Shown in pieces: positions 10,122 through 18,383 of a stretch of DNA of 64,000 nucleotides (positions are counted from its first letter, which is position 1; each line of letters starts with the position of its first letter). The DNA is taken from contig NZ_JALGRP010000003.1 in NCBI RefSeq assembly GCF_022815605.1, forward strand, positions 310,001 to 374,000, written 5' to 3'. Made by a program: the position numbers and the translations under genes. The notes beneath the pieces are model-generated. The model was not told where the DNA came from and did no database searches. It saw nothing but the letters and a program-made list of their open reading frames with translations. The stretch is from Microbacterium sp. VKM Ac-2923 (GTDB lineage Bacteria > Actinomycetota > Actinomycetes > Actinomycetales > Microbacteriaceae).

Positions 10122-11243
10122 TCAGTGCCGGAAGCGGTCGCGGAACTTGCTGAACATGCCCTGCTGGTGCTCGGCCAAACGGGGCTTGGGGGCCTTGGTG
10201 CGCTTGGCGAACTCCTCGATGAGGGCGCGCTCCTTGTGGTCGAGGCGCGTGGGCGTGAGCACCTGCACCCCGACGCGCAGATCGCCGCGCTGGGTGCCGC
10301 GCAGCGGGGTGATGCCGCGGCCCTTGATGGTGAGCACGTCACCGGACTGCACGCCCGGGCGCACCTCGAGGTCGACACCGCCGTCAAGGGATTGGATCGA
10401 TGTGGTCGCGCCGAGGATGGCATCGGACATCGATACCTCGAGGGTCGCGACGAGGTCGTCGCCGTCGCGGCTGAACGATTCGTGGGTATCGACGGTGATC
10501 TCGAGGTAGAGGTCGCCGTTGGGACCGCCCGCGGGGCCGACTTCGCCCGACCCGGGCAGCTGCAGGCGCAGACCCGACTCGACACCGGCGGGGATGTCGA
10601 CCGACACCGTGCGTCGCGCGCGCACGCGCCCCTGCCCCTGGCAGGTGCCGCACGGGTAGGGGATCGTGGTGCCGTGGCCCTGGCACACGGTGCAGGGTGC
10701 GCTGGTGACGACGTTGCCGAGCAGGCTGCGGACGGTGCGCTGCACGTGACCGGAGCCGTGGCAGATGTCGCACGTGACCTCGCTCGTCCCCGGCTGCGTG
10801 CAGGCGCCCTTGCACGTCTCGCACAGCACGGCGGTGTCGACCTCGAGGTCGCGGTGGGCGCCGAACACGACGTCGCCGAGCCCGAGGGTGACGCGCACGA
10901 GGGCGTCCTGACCCCGCTCACGGCGCGAACGCGGCCGGGGGCCGCGACCGCCGCCGCTCTGAGCGCCACCGAAGAAGGTCTCGAAGATGTCGCTGAAGCC
11001 GCCGAAACCGGCCGCTCCCCCGCCCCCGAACGGGTTCTGGTCGCCGCCCATGTCGTAGCGGCGGCGCTGCTCGGGGTCGCTCAGCACGTCGTAGGCGTGC
11101 GTGACGAGCTTGAAGCGCTCGGACGCGTCGTCGCCCGGGTTCACATCGGGGTGCAGTTGGCGCGCGAGGCGTCGGTACGCCTTCTTGATGTCCTCGGGGC
11201 TGGCGTCGCGTTCGACGCCCAGGACCTCGTAGTGGTCAGCCAC
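10122..11243 (-). CDS. dnaJ: Chaperone protein DnaJ
   Basis: The product is 373 aa. The J-domain (residues 1-65) carries the HPD tripeptide in [11 protein letters not shown] Gly/Phe-rich linker ([15 protein letters not shown]) follows. The zinc-binding region has four CxxCxGxG-type repeats: [23 protein letters not shown] and CGTCQGQG. The first repeat lacks the second glycine. The C-terminal substrate-binding domains are complete. It co-chaperones DnaK in protein folding. The start is GTG with an AGGAAGG ribosome-binding site. It is downstream of hrcA, so it is presumably repressed by HrcA at the CIRCE site. Confidence 0.97.
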   Translation of the reverse strand: MADHYEVLGVERDASPEDIKKAYRRLARQLHPDVNPGDDASERFKLVTHAYDVLSDPEQRRRYDMGGDQNPFGGGGAAGFGGFSDIFETFFGGAQSGGGRGPRPRSRRERGQDALVRVTLGLGDVVFGAHRDLEVDTAVLCETCKGACTQPGTSEVTCDICHGSGHVQRTVRSLLGNVVTSAPCTVCQGHGTTIPYPCGTCQGQGRVRARRTVSVDIPAGVESGLRLQLPGSGEVGPAGGPNGDLYLEITVDTHESFSRDGDDLVATLEVSMSDAILGATTSIQSLDGGVDLEVRPGVQSGDVLTIKGRGITPLRGTQRGDLRVGVQVLTPTRLDHKERALIEEFAKRTKAPKPRLAEHQQGMFSKFRDRFRH

Positions 11244-11291
11244 AATCGCCTTCCTGCCCGCTCGCGCGGGGTCGTTCGGGTGGGGTGCTCG

Positions 11292-12332
11292 TCAACGTGC
11301 GCTGTCGTCGTCTTCGAGCAAACGGGTGAGATAGTGCGCGACGGCACGGACCGCCGCCAGGTTGGAGGAGTAGTCCATACGCATCGGGCCGAGAAGGCCG
11401 ACGCGGGCACCCCCGGTGGAGCCGTCGTACCGGCTGGCGAGAACGGAGGCCTCGACGAGGCCGAACGGCTCGTTCTCACGGCCGATGCTCGCCGACAGGC
11501 CCTTCTCATCGGCCACCATCTCGGTCATCAGCCGCAGGAGGGTGACCTGCTCTTCGATGGCTTCGAGCAGGGGATAGATGCTTCCGCGGAAGTCTTGCTC
11601 GCGCTTGGCCAGGGTGGCGGCCCCGGCCATGACGAGACGGTCCTGGCGGAACTCCTCGAGCTCTTCGCCGACCACGCGCAGCACGGCGTCGGCGATGGCG
11701 TCGATGACGACGCCCGGTCGGGGCGCGACGGCGGTGCTGTCGGCCACACGCTGCACGCAATCGGCGACGCTGCGGCCGACCAGCACGGCCCCCACGCGCG
11801 CGCGCAGCTGGATGACGTCGGCTTCGGTCGGCTCCGCCGGGACGAGGGCGATGCGCTGCGAGACCCGTCCGGTATCGGTGACGAGGATGACGAGCACCCG
11901 CGGTCCGCCCAGCGCGACGAGCTCGACGTGGGAGAGGTTGGCGCGCGCGAACGACGGGTACTGCACGATCGCGACCTGGCCGGTCAGCTGGGTGAGGGCG
12001 CGCACGGTGCGCGCGAGGAGGTCGTCGAGATCGCCCGCCTCGTCGAGGAAGGACGTGATGGCGCTGCGCTGGGCGACGGAGAGGGGGCGGAGTTCGGCGA
12101 GATGGTCGACGAACACCCGGTAGCCCTTGTCGGTGGGCACCCGACCCGACGAGGTGTGCGGGGCGACGATGAGGTCTTCGTCCTCCAGCAGCGCCATGTC
12201 GTTGCGGATGGTCGCCGCCGAGACACCGAACGCGTGGCGCTCGACGATCGCCTTGCTCCCCACGGGCTCTCGCGTGTCGACGTAGTCCTGCACGATCGCG
12301 CGGAGCACCTGAAGGCCGCGTTCCGACACCAT
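11292..12332 (-). CDS. hrcA: Heat-inducible transcriptional repressor HrcA
   Basis: The product is 346 aa. The N-terminal winged helix (MVSERGLQVLRAIVQDYVDTREPVGSKAI) is followed by the HrcA GAF-like dimerisation domain (ISSYL-equivalent region and FDEAGDLDD). HrcA represses class I heat-shock genes by binding CIRCE, with activity depending on GroEL. A CIRCE operator lies 17-43 nt upstream of this start, so the gene autoregulates and controls dnaJ and perhaps rsmE. Confidence 0.97.
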   Translation of the reverse strand: MVSERGLQVLRAIVQDYVDTREPVGSKAIVERHAFGVSAATIRNDMALLEDEDLIVAPHTSSGRVPTDKGYRVFVDHLAELRPLSVAQRSAITSFLDEAGDLDDLLARTVRALTQLTGQVAIVQYPSFARANLSHVELVALGGPRVLVILVTDTGRVSQRIALVPAEPTEADVIQLRARVGAVLVGRSVADCVQRVADSTAVAPRPGVVIDAIADAVLRVVGEELEEFRQDRLVMAGAATLAKREQDFRGSIYPLLEAIEEQVTLLRLMTEMVADEKGLSASIGRENEPFGLVEASVLASRYDGSTGGARVGLLGPMRMDYSSNLAAVRAVAHYLTRLLEDDDSAR

Positions 12333-12348
12333 GAGCTGCTCCTCCCGC

Positions 12349-12375
12349 TTGGCACTCGACTCGACTGAGTGCCAA
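12349..12375 (-). promoter_or_regulatory. CIRCE operator
   Basis: TTGGCACTC-N9-GAGTGCCAA is a perfect 9-9-9 inverted repeat, against the CIRCE consensus TTAGCACTC-N9-GAGTGCTAA (one symmetric change per arm). It is immediately followed upstream by the -10-like TAGAAT on the minus strand (overlapping at 12376-12381), so HrcA binding would block the promoter or the early transcript. Confidence 0.93.
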
Positions 12376-12454
12376 TTCTACGGGATGGGTACGACACCGC
12401 GTCCGGGGCTCGCGGCCGGCGCTCCTCGCCTTCCGACGAGAAGCGCCCTGCTGA

Positions 12455-12485
12455 GCGAGAAACGTCGGGACGAGGCGTTTCTCGC
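12455..12485. repeat. Intergenic palindrome
   Basis: GCGAGAAACG (12455-12464) pairs with CGTTTCTCGC (12476-12485) across an 11-nt loop, in the 237-nt gap between hemW and hrcA (both minus). It could terminate hemW transcription. The rest of the gap carries the hrcA promoter and CIRCE. Confidence 0.5.
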
Positions 12486-12569
12486 CCGCGATCGCGTTCT
12501 CGGGACCGACTGGCCACCGCGGCAGGCGAAGGACCGAATCGTGTCCCGCGGCTGCACCCGAGTGAACGT

Positions 12570-13787
12570 CTACGCCGTCAGCGCCCGCACCACGGCATCG
12601 GCCAGCAGGCGTCCGCGACGCGTGAGGACGATGCGCCCGCGCACGGCATCCGTCCCCTCGATGAGGCCGTCGGCGATGAGGGATGCCACGGCCTTGCGCC
12701 CCTCCCCCACGACCTCCGACACCGCCAGGCCCTCGCGGATACGGCTGCGCAGCAGCACCGATTCCAAGCGTCGGGCGGTCTCGTCGGGTTGCTCGCGCGC
12801 GGCCGCCGGGGACTCGCCCGCGGCCAGACGCTGGGCGTACGCGGCCGGGTGCTTGACGTTCCACCAGCGAAGTCCCGCGACATGGCTGTGGGCCCCGGGG
12901 CCGAAGCCCCACCAATCGGTGCCGCGCCAGTACGCGAGGTTGTGCCGTGAACGGTGCGGAACGCCGCGCGAGAAGTTCGACACCTCGTACCAGTCGTACC
13001 CGGCGGCGGCGAGCAGCTCGTCGGCGAGCTCGTACATGTCGGCCTGCAGGTCATCATCCGGCATGGCCACCGCGCCCGAGCGGATCTGTCGGGCGAGCTT
13101 CGTGCCGTCTTCGACGATGAGCGCGTACGCCGAGATGTGGTCGGGGGCCAGTGCCGTGGCGGCCTCGAGCGAGGCCCGCCAGTCGTCGAGGGACTCCCCT
13201 GGTGCGCCGTAGATGAGGTCGAGCGACACGTCGAGCCCGGCTCGACGGGCGGCCGCGACCGCCGTGGCCACGTTCGCGGGATCGTGCGTGCGATCGAGCG
13301 CGGCCAGCACGTGCGGCCGGGCGGACTGCATCCCGATCGACACGCGGGTGACCCCCGCCGCGGCGAGGACGTCCATCACCGCGTCGTCGACTGTGTCGGG
13401 GTTGGCCTCCACGGTGACCTCGGCGCCGTCGGCGATCCCGAACTCCTCGCGCACCGCGCCGAGCATCTTCGCGAGGTCGCCCGCCGGGAGGAGCGTGGGC
13501 GTGCCACCGCCGAAGAACACCGTGGATGCCGCGCGGCGACCGCCCGCGGCATCCATCACCCCGCCGGCCAGGCGCACCTCGGCAGCCAACGTGTCGGCGA
13601 AGTCGTCCTGGCGTGCGCCGCGCAGTTCGTTCGCCGTGTAGGTGTTGAAATCGCAGTAGCCGCATCGCACCCGGCAGAAAGGCACGTGCAGATAAACGCC
13701 GAAATCGGTGGCGGGATCTACCGCGAGGTCGCCGGGTAGGCGACCGTCGACGGGAGCGTGGTCTCCGAGGGGAAGGGGCCCGCCCAT
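12570..13787 (-). CDS. hemW: Radical SAM heme chaperone HemW (coproporphyrinogen III oxidase-like)
   Basis: The product is 405 aa. The radical-SAM cluster motif is CRVRCGYC (CxxxCxxC) near residue 36, followed by DFNTYT, FFGGGTPTLL and SIGMQS. The C-terminal HemN-like domain includes SRHNLAYWRGTDWWGFGPGAHSH. It lacks the extra HemN substrate features, as is usual for HemW, which inserts heme into proteins rather than decarboxylating coproporphyrinogen. ATG at 13787 overlaps the DUF1990 stop by 1 nt (TGATG). Its position next to lepA and hrcA-dnaJ is conserved in actinobacteria and firmicutes. Confidence 0.92.
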   Translation of the reverse strand: MGGPLPLGDHAPVDGRLPGDLAVDPATDFGVYLHVPFCRVRCGYCDFNTYTANELRGARQDDFADTLAAEVRLAGGVMDAAGGRRAASTVFFGGGTPTLLPAGDLAKMLGAVREEFGIADGAEVTVEANPDTVDDAVMDVLAAAGVTRVSIGMQSARPHVLAALDRTHDPANVATAVAAARRAGLDVSLDLIYGAPGESLDDWRASLEAATALAPDHISAYALIVEDGTKLARQIRSGAVAMPDDDLQADMYELADELLAAAGYDWYEVSNFSRGVPHRSRHNLAYWRGTDWWGFGPGAHSHVAGLRWWNVKHPAAYAQRLAAGESPAAAREQPDETARRLESVLLRSRIREGLAVSEVVGEGRKAVASLIADGLIEGTDAVRGRIVLTRRGRLLADAVVRALTA

Positions 13788-14431
13788 CAGGACGTGTACA
13801 GCGGCGAGATCGCGCGCAGGTACCGCGCGAACAGCGCCTTGCGGCGCCGACGTACGCGGCTGGTGAACAGCCGGTACGAGGGAGCCGTGGGTCGGTCGAA
13901 CGCGCGCACGGCGAACCAGACCTCGTCGTTGTCGCGCCATTCGATCGAGAACAGTTCCTCGCCGCTCACGATCGAATGGCCCACCGTGCCGAGGATGAAC
14001 CCGACGCGCCGGGGCTCCTCGAACACCGAGATCACGCGCAGCTCGGCGTCGGCGCGGTGGCCGTCGACCTTGCCGTGCAGACGGACGCCCGTGCCGGGGC
14101 TGACGAATGGGGTGCCGTCGGCGGCGAAGCGCTGCTCGGCCTCGCGACGGCTGGGGGCCACCGGCGCACCCTCGGCGTCGAAGCCGACGCCGGCGTACCC
14201 TTCTCCGGATGCCGGGCGCACGTCGGTGATGCTGAGCTCTTCGCCGCGCAACGGCGCCCACGACAACAGCAGCTCGCCCGCGGCGACGAATCGTTCCTCG
14301 CCGCTGCCGATACGCCAGGCGTCTTCGGCGGGCACGGAATGCTCCGGCGGATACTGCATCAGGTCGGGCGCCTGAGTGGCTCCGACCGCCGCGTAGTCGA
14401 CCGTGTCATCGGTGAAGTTCTGCCGGCGCAT
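13787..14431 (-). CDS. DUF1990 family protein
   Basis: The product is 214 aa with no signal peptide or membrane helix. The sequence matches the DUF1990 family as I know it: an N-terminal NFTDDTVDYAAVGATQAPDL segment, a central GHSIVSGEELFSIEW motif, and a C-terminal VWFAVRAFDRP, with a final RYLRAI helix. The function is unknown; a lipocalin/START-like beta fold is plausible. It starts 26 nt after lepA and overlaps hemW by 1 nt, so it is part of the same transcription unit. Confidence 0.85.
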   Translation of the reverse strand: MRRQNFTDDTVDYAAVGATQAPDLMQYPPEHSVPAEDAWRIGSGEERFVAAGELLLSWAPLRGEELSITDVRPASGEGYAGVGFDAEGAPVAPSRREAEQRFAADGTPFVSPGTGVRLHGKVDGHRADAELRVISVFEEPRRVGFILGTVGHSIVSGEELFSIEWRDNDEVWFAVRAFDRPTAPSYRLFTSRVRRRRKALFARYLRAISPLYTS

Positions 14432-14457
14432 GGTCCACCCCTCTCGGTTCTCGTGCG

Positions 14458-16317
14458 TTACTTCTTGGCCTCGACGTCGCCCGACAGGGCGGCGATGAAC
14501 GCCTCCTGCGGCACCTCGACCCGACCCACCATCTTCATGCGCTTCTTGCCCTCTTTCTGCTTCTCGAGGAGCTTGCGCTTGCGGGTGATGTCACCGCCGT
14601 AGCACTTGGCGAGAACGTCTTTGCGGATGGCGCGGATTGTCTCGCGCGCGATGATGCGGGCGCCGATCGCGGCCTGGATGGGCACCTCGAACTGCTGGCG
14701 CGGGATGAGCTTGCGCAAGCGCTCGGCCATGAGCGTGCCGTAGGCGTAGGCCTTCTCGCGGTGCACGATCGAGCTGAACGCGTCGACCTTGTCGCCCTGC
14801 AGCAGGATGTCGACCTTGACGAGGTCGGCGGTCTGCTGGCCGGCGGGTTCGTAATCGAGGCTCGCGTAGCCCTGGGTGCGCGACTTCAGGTGGTCGAAGA
14901 AGTCGAACACGATCTCGCCGAGCGGCATGTGGTACCGCAGCTCGACGCGATCCTCACTGAGGTAGTCCATGCCGAGAAGCGCACCACGGCGCGACTGGCA
15001 GAGTTCCATGACCGTGCCGACGTAATCCTTGGGCAGCAGGATGCCGACCTTCACGATCGGCTCCGACACCGAGGCGACGCGCCCGTCGGGGTATTCGCTG
15101 GGGTTGGTGACCGAGATGGTCTCTCCGGTATCGGTGGTCACCTCGTACGTCACCGACGGCGCGGTGGTGATGAGGTCGAGACCGAACTCGCGGGAGAGGC
15201 GCTCCGTGATGATCTCGAGGTGCAGCAGGCCGAGGAATCCCGCGCGGAAACCGAAGCCGAGCGCCACCGAGGTCTCGGGCTCGTACTGCAGCGAGGCGTC
15301 GGACAGCTTGAGCTTGTCGAGGGCTTCGCGCAGCTCTGCGTAGTCGCTACCGTCGATCGGGTAGATGCCCGAGAACACCATGGGCTTGGGATCGGTGTAA
15401 CCCGGCAGGGCGTCGGTGGCGGGCTTGCGGTGCGTCGTGATCGTGTCGCCGACCTTCGACTGGCGCACGTCTTTCACGCCCGTGATGAGGTAGCCCACCT
15501 CGCCGACGCCGAGGCCGCGAGTGGGCACCGGCTCGGGGCTCGAGACGCCGATCTCGAGCAGCTCATGGGTCGCGGTCGTCGACATCATCTGGATGCGCTC
15601 GCGCGGCTGAAGCGATCCGTCGATCATGCGGACGTAGGTGACGACGCCGCGGTAGGCGTCGTAGACGGAGTCGAAGATCATCGCGCGGGCCGGGGCGTCG
15701 GGCTTGCCGACGGGGGCGGGGATCTTCTCGACGATGAGGTCGAGCAGTTCTTCGACACCCATGCCGGTCTTGCCGCTGACGCGCAGCACGTCTTCCGGCT
15801 TGCCGCCGATCAGGCCGGCGAGCTCGGCCGCGTACTTCTCGGGGTCGGCGGCCGGCAGGTCGATCTTGTTCAGCACGGGGATGATCGTCAGATCGTTCTC
15901 GAGCGCGAGGTAGAGGTTGGCCAGCGTCTGGGCCTCGATACCTTGAGCGGCATCGACCAGCAGGATCGCTCCCTCGCACGCGGCGAGTGAACGGCTGACC
16001 TCGTAGGTGAAGTCGACGTGACCGGGCGTGTCGATCATGTTGAGGGCGAAGGTCTGTTCGGGTCCCTGAGCCTGGCGAAGGGCCCACGGCATCCGCACCG
16101 CCTGGGACTTGATCGTGATGCCGCGCTCACGCTCGATGTCCATGCGGTCGAGGTACTGCGCACGCATGTCGCGGTCGCTCACGACGCCGGTGATCTGCAG
16201 CATGCGGTCGGCCAACGTCGACTTGCCGTGGTCGATGTGAGCGATGATGCAGAAGTTGCGGATCTGCTCCGGCGGGGTGGCAGACGGCTCGAGGGGCTTG
16301 AGGGCGCGCGGTGACAT
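14458..16317 (-). CDS. lepA: Elongation factor 4 (LepA)
   Basis: The product is 619 aa. LepA is a ribosome-associated translational GTPase. G1 is AHIDHGKST, followed by DTPGHVDF and NKIDLPAAD, then domains II, III and V and the LepA-specific C-terminal domain ([37 protein letters not shown]). An insertion, [10 protein letters not shown] near residue 75, sits between [10 protein letters not shown] and [11 protein letters not shown] and is encoded by a copy of a dispersed palindromic DNA repeat (16061-16085). It falls in the loop before G3 and keeps the frame. A -10 element TAGAAT lies 9 nt before the ATG. Confidence 0.97.
   Translation of the reverse strand: MSPRALKPLEPSATPPEQIRNFCIIAHIDHGKSTLADRMLQITGVVSDRDMRAQYLDRMDIERERGITIKSQAVRMPWALRQAQGPEQTFALNMIDTPGHVDFTYEVSRSLAACEGAILLVDAAQGIEAQTLANLYLALENDLTIIPVLNKIDLPAADPEKYAAELAGLIGGKPEDVLRVSGKTGMGVEELLDLIVEKIPAPVGKPDAPARAMIFDSVYDAYRGVVTYVRMIDGSLQPRERIQMMSTTATHELLEIGVSSPEPVPTRGLGVGEVGYLITGVKDVRQSKVGDTITTHRKPATDALPGYTDPKPMVFSGIYPIDGSDYAELREALDKLKLSDASLQYEPETSVALGFGFRAGFLGLLHLEIITERLSREFGLDLITTAPSVTYEVTTDTGETISVTNPSEYPDGRVASVSEPIVKVGILLPKDYVGTVMELCQSRRGALLGMDYLSEDRVELRYHMPLGEIVFDFFDHLKSRTQGYASLDYEPAGQQTADLVKVDILLQGDKVDAFSSIVHREKAYAYGTLMAERLRKLIPRQQFEVPIQAAIGARIIARETIRAIRKDVLAKCYGGDITRKRKLLEKQKEGKKRMKMVGRVEVPQEAFIAALSGDVEAKK
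16061..16085. repeat. Dispersed palindromic element inside lepA
   Basis: The 25-nt element reads GGTCCCTGAGCC at its left end and GCGAAGGGCCC at its right end. It differs at 3 of 25 positions from the copy at 53564-53588. It is read in-frame in lepA as LRQAQGP. Confidence 0.75.
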
Positions 16318-16326
16318 GTTCCGTCG

Positions 16327-16332
16327 ATTCTA
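16327..16332 (-). promoter_or_regulatory. -10 element of lepA
   Basis: TAGAAT on the minus strand lies 9 nt upstream of the lepA ATG at 16317, so the mRNA has almost no leader. Confidence 0.5.
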
Positions 16333-16410
16333 CGGTGGTGCGCCGACATCGCCGTCCGCGGATGCTCAGGGTCCCGGCATCCGGGCTCTCCTGGAACGGC
16401 GACGGTCGCG

Positions 16411-16466
16411 AGATCACGCGGTCGGCGCGAGACCATGCGTTCGCGTCACGTGCGAGCGCGTGATCT
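16411..16466. repeat. Intergenic palindrome between lepA and hydrolase
   Basis: AGATCACGCG (16411-16420) pairs with CGCGTGATCT (16457-16466) across a 36-nt loop, and CGCGTGATC recurs at 16476-16484. It fills the 221-nt divergent gap 16318-16538 between the two promoters. Its role is unknown; a regulator site or an element-type hairpin is possible. Confidence 0.45.
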
Positions 16467-16525
16467 CCTCGCGATCGCGTGATCCCGGCGCTCGAGCTCA
16501 CAGGTCTCGCTGCGGCGCACCCTCA

Positions 16526-16531
16526 TAAAGT
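16526..16531 (+). promoter_or_regulatory. -10 element of alpha/beta hydrolase gene
   Basis: TAAAGT is followed by GGATGCC (7 nt) and then the ATG at 16539, the leaderless arrangement seen repeatedly in this window. Confidence 0.5.
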
Positions 16532-16538
16532 GGATGCC

Positions 16539-17261
16539 ATGACGGTCCAGGTCGTGTTCGTGCACGGCATCCGCACGTCGTCCACCATGTGGCGGGCGCA
16601 GGTCGAGCACCTGCGGGAGCGCGGCAATCCGGTCACCGCCGTCGACCTTCCGGGCCACGGCACGCGCCGCGGCGAGCCGTTCACCCTCGACGAAGCGTCC
16701 GCCACGATCGACCGGGCGGTTCGGGATGCCGCTGAGCGCGGTCCCGTCGTGCTGGTCGGGCACTCGACGGGCGGGCTGCTGTCGATCGACTACCTCGGGC
16801 GGGAGGATCCGCCGCCCGTCGCCGCTCTGGTCGCCGCGTCGTGCACCTCGCTCCCCCGCGGTCCGGCGCTCGCGACGTACCGCTATCTGATCCGCCGCGC
16901 CGACAGGCTCCCCGACCGCGGGATGGGGTTCACCGATCGGGTGCTCGATCTCACGCTGCCGCCCGAGACGCGTCCTGATTTCGGCGCCGGGGGGTACGCC
17001 CTCGACACACAGCACATCGCCCTGGCCTCGCTCTCCGACCTCGACCTGCTGGCATCCCTCCGGCGGATCGCGGTGCCGCTGTGGTTCGTGAACGGACAAT
17101 GGGATCAGCTGCGCATCAACGAGAAGCTGTTCACCGCCGTGGCCCCGCACGCCGAGCTCGTCATCGTGCCGCGCACGACGCACATCGTCACGGCGATGCG
17201 CCCGCGGGTCTTCAACGCGGTGCTGGATGTGGCGCTCACCACGATCGAAGCGTCCAGCTGA
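16539..17261 (+). CDS. Alpha/beta hydrolase
   Basis: The product is 240 aa. The fold markers are [14 protein letters not shown] (oxyanion strand), VDLPGHGTR, the nucleophile elbow GHSTGG (Ser near residue 85) and a C-terminal catalytic His in [11 protein letters not shown]. The acid is probably the Asp in NGQWDQLRI. The size and motifs fit carboxylesterase or lipase-like soluble enzymes; the substrate is unknown. The start is set by the conserved N-terminus and by the -10 element 7 nt upstream. The rpsT -10 element begins one base after the stop codon. Confidence 0.88.
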   Translation: MTVQVVFVHGIRTSSTMWRAQVEHLRERGNPVTAVDLPGHGTRRGEPFTLDEASATIDRAVRDAAERGPVVLVGHSTGGLLSIDYLGREDPPPVAALVAASCTSLPRGPALATYRYLIRRADRLPDRGMGFTDRVLDLTLPPETRPDFGAGGYALDTQHIALASLSDLDLLASLRRIAVPLWFVNGQWDQLRINEKLFTAVAPHAELVIVPRTTHIVTAMRPRVFNAVLDVALTTIEASS

Positions 17262-17267
17262 TAGACT
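17262..17267 (+). promoter_or_regulatory. -10 element of rpsT
   Basis: TAGACT lies directly after the hydrolase stop and about 110 nt before the rpsT GTG. It would give a leader of about 105 nt (17274-17379). I see no convincing -35. The leader contains a T-run (GGGGTTTTTCCC) but no other assignable structure. Confidence 0.4.
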
Positions 17268-17379
17268 CGGTCCTTGGCTTGCGTGTGGGGTTTTTCCCGA
17301 CCTCCACGACCGCCGGTGCAGCGCCCCTCTACCGCTCGCCCGGCACTTCCAACACTCACTCAAACGAAAGACCGTCGAC

Positions 17380-17640
17380 GTGGCGAATATCAAGTCGCAG
17401 ATCAAGCGCAACAAGACCAACGAGAAGGCGCGCGAGCGCAACAAGGCCGTCAAGAGCGAGCTGCGCACGCACGTGCGTCGCACGAAGGAGGCCGTCGTGG
17501 CCGGTGACAAGGAAGCTGCCCTCAAGGCGCTCGCCACCGCGACCAAGAAGCTCGACAAGGCCGTGAGCAAGGGTGTCATCCACTCCAACCAGGCCGCGAA
17601 CCGCAAGTCGGCCATCGCGAAGTCGGTCGCCGCTCTCTGA
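17380..17640 (+). CDS. rpsT: 30S ribosomal protein bS20
   Basis: The product is 86 aa and highly basic. It begins [20 protein letters not shown] and ends [20 protein letters not shown], the conserved bS20 signature. It binds 16S rRNA helices 6, 9 and 44 in the small subunit. The start is GTG. It is followed 20 nt later by a strong intrinsic terminator. Confidence 0.98.
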   Translation: MANIKSQIKRNKTNEKARERNKAVKSELRTHVRRTKEAVVAGDKEAALKALATATKKLDKAVSKGVIHSNQAANRKSAIAKSVAAL

Positions 17641-17659
17641 GCTGCAGTTCTTCTTCGAC

Positions 17660-17694
17660 AGCCCGTCCCGCTCTGCGGGGCGGGCTTCGTCGTT
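17660..17694 (+). terminator. rpsT terminator
   Basis: AGCCCGTCCCGC pairs with GCGGGGCGGGCT (12 bp with one G-T wobble) across a 3-nt loop, followed by TCGTCGTTT. Confidence 0.85.
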
Positions 17695-17731
17695 TCCGGC
17701 CTGCGTCGCTCGTCGCTGCGGCTGAGCGGGG

Positions 17732-17948
17732 GCCTCTCGGCCTGCGAAGCGGAGGAAATGCGACGAGCGGAGGACGCACGAGGCCGAATCGGCCCTCCCC
17801 TCCCCGCATCTCCTCCCCTCGTCCCCGCGGCCCGCGCGGGCACCAGCTCCCGCGGCCCTCTTCGGCCTACGGAACGGAGGAAATGCGACGAGCGGAGGCC
17901 GCACGAGGCCGAATCGGTCCTCCCCTCCCCGCATCTCCTCCCCTCGTC
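17732..17948. repeat. Direct repeat pair (about 93 bp units)
   Basis: Copies at 17751-17823 and 17876-17948 agree at 71 of 73 positions (offset 125). The similarity extends weaker for about 20 bp upstream of each (GGCCTCTCGGCCT-like). The units start with a GGAGGAAATGCGACGAGCGG purine block and end in a pyrimidine block (CCTCCCCTCCCCGCATCTCC). No ORF with a ribosome-binding site uses them. The gap 17695-18083 otherwise shows nothing. Confidence 0.8.
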
Positions 17949-18083
17949 ACTCGACGGAATACTGCCGGTCAGCCCTCCCGGCCCCAGCGGACCGCGACAG
18001 TCCGCGCCGCGCGGAACCGACGGTGCATCGCGCGTCGTGCGAACTCATCCCCTCGGAGGATGCGGGCCGCGGGTGCTCCTTCG

Positions 18084-18089
18084 TAGCGT
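18084..18089 (+). promoter_or_regulatory. -10 element of small ORF
   Basis: TAGCGT is located 19 nt before the ATG at 18109, with an AGGAGG ribosome-binding site between (18098-18103 region). Confidence 0.4.
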
Positions 18090-18108
18090 GGACGCCAGGA
18101 GGTGCGAC

Positions 18109-18354
18109 ATGCACAGTGAGCGGGCGGCGAAATCCTTCGGTGACCGGGAGGATCCCCGTCGACGACTCGTGGAGTTGTTCGGCGGCACGATGCCCGAGGG
18201 CGGACAGCCGCCCGAGCCGGCTCTGCAGTGGGCAGCCGTCGTGTCGTCTCCCGATCATGATGAGGTCGCGGTCGTCCGCGATCTGCGTCGCGCGGAGCCT
18301 CGCCTCACCCTGATGGCGGCGACGTTCCTCGCTCGACACTTCGTGCGACGCTGA
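18109..18354 (+). CDS. Hypothetical protein, 81 aa
   Basis: This is a small soluble protein I do not recognise. An AGGAGG Shine-Dalgarno sequence 6-11 nt before the ATG and a TAGCGT -10 support expression. Features are a charged N-terminus, a central GGTMPEGGQPPEPALQWAAV segment, and a basic tail ending LARHFVRR. There are no cysteines, no membrane segment and no signal. It follows the repeat pair at 17.7-17.9 kb and converges with holA 29 nt away. Confidence 0.55.
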   Translation: MHSERAAKSFGDREDPRRRLVELFGGTMPEGGQPPEPALQWAAVVSSPDHDEVAVVRDLRRAEPRLTLMAATFLARHFVRR

Positions 18355-18383
18355 GCTGACCACGCGCCTCGTGCGGCGGAGGC

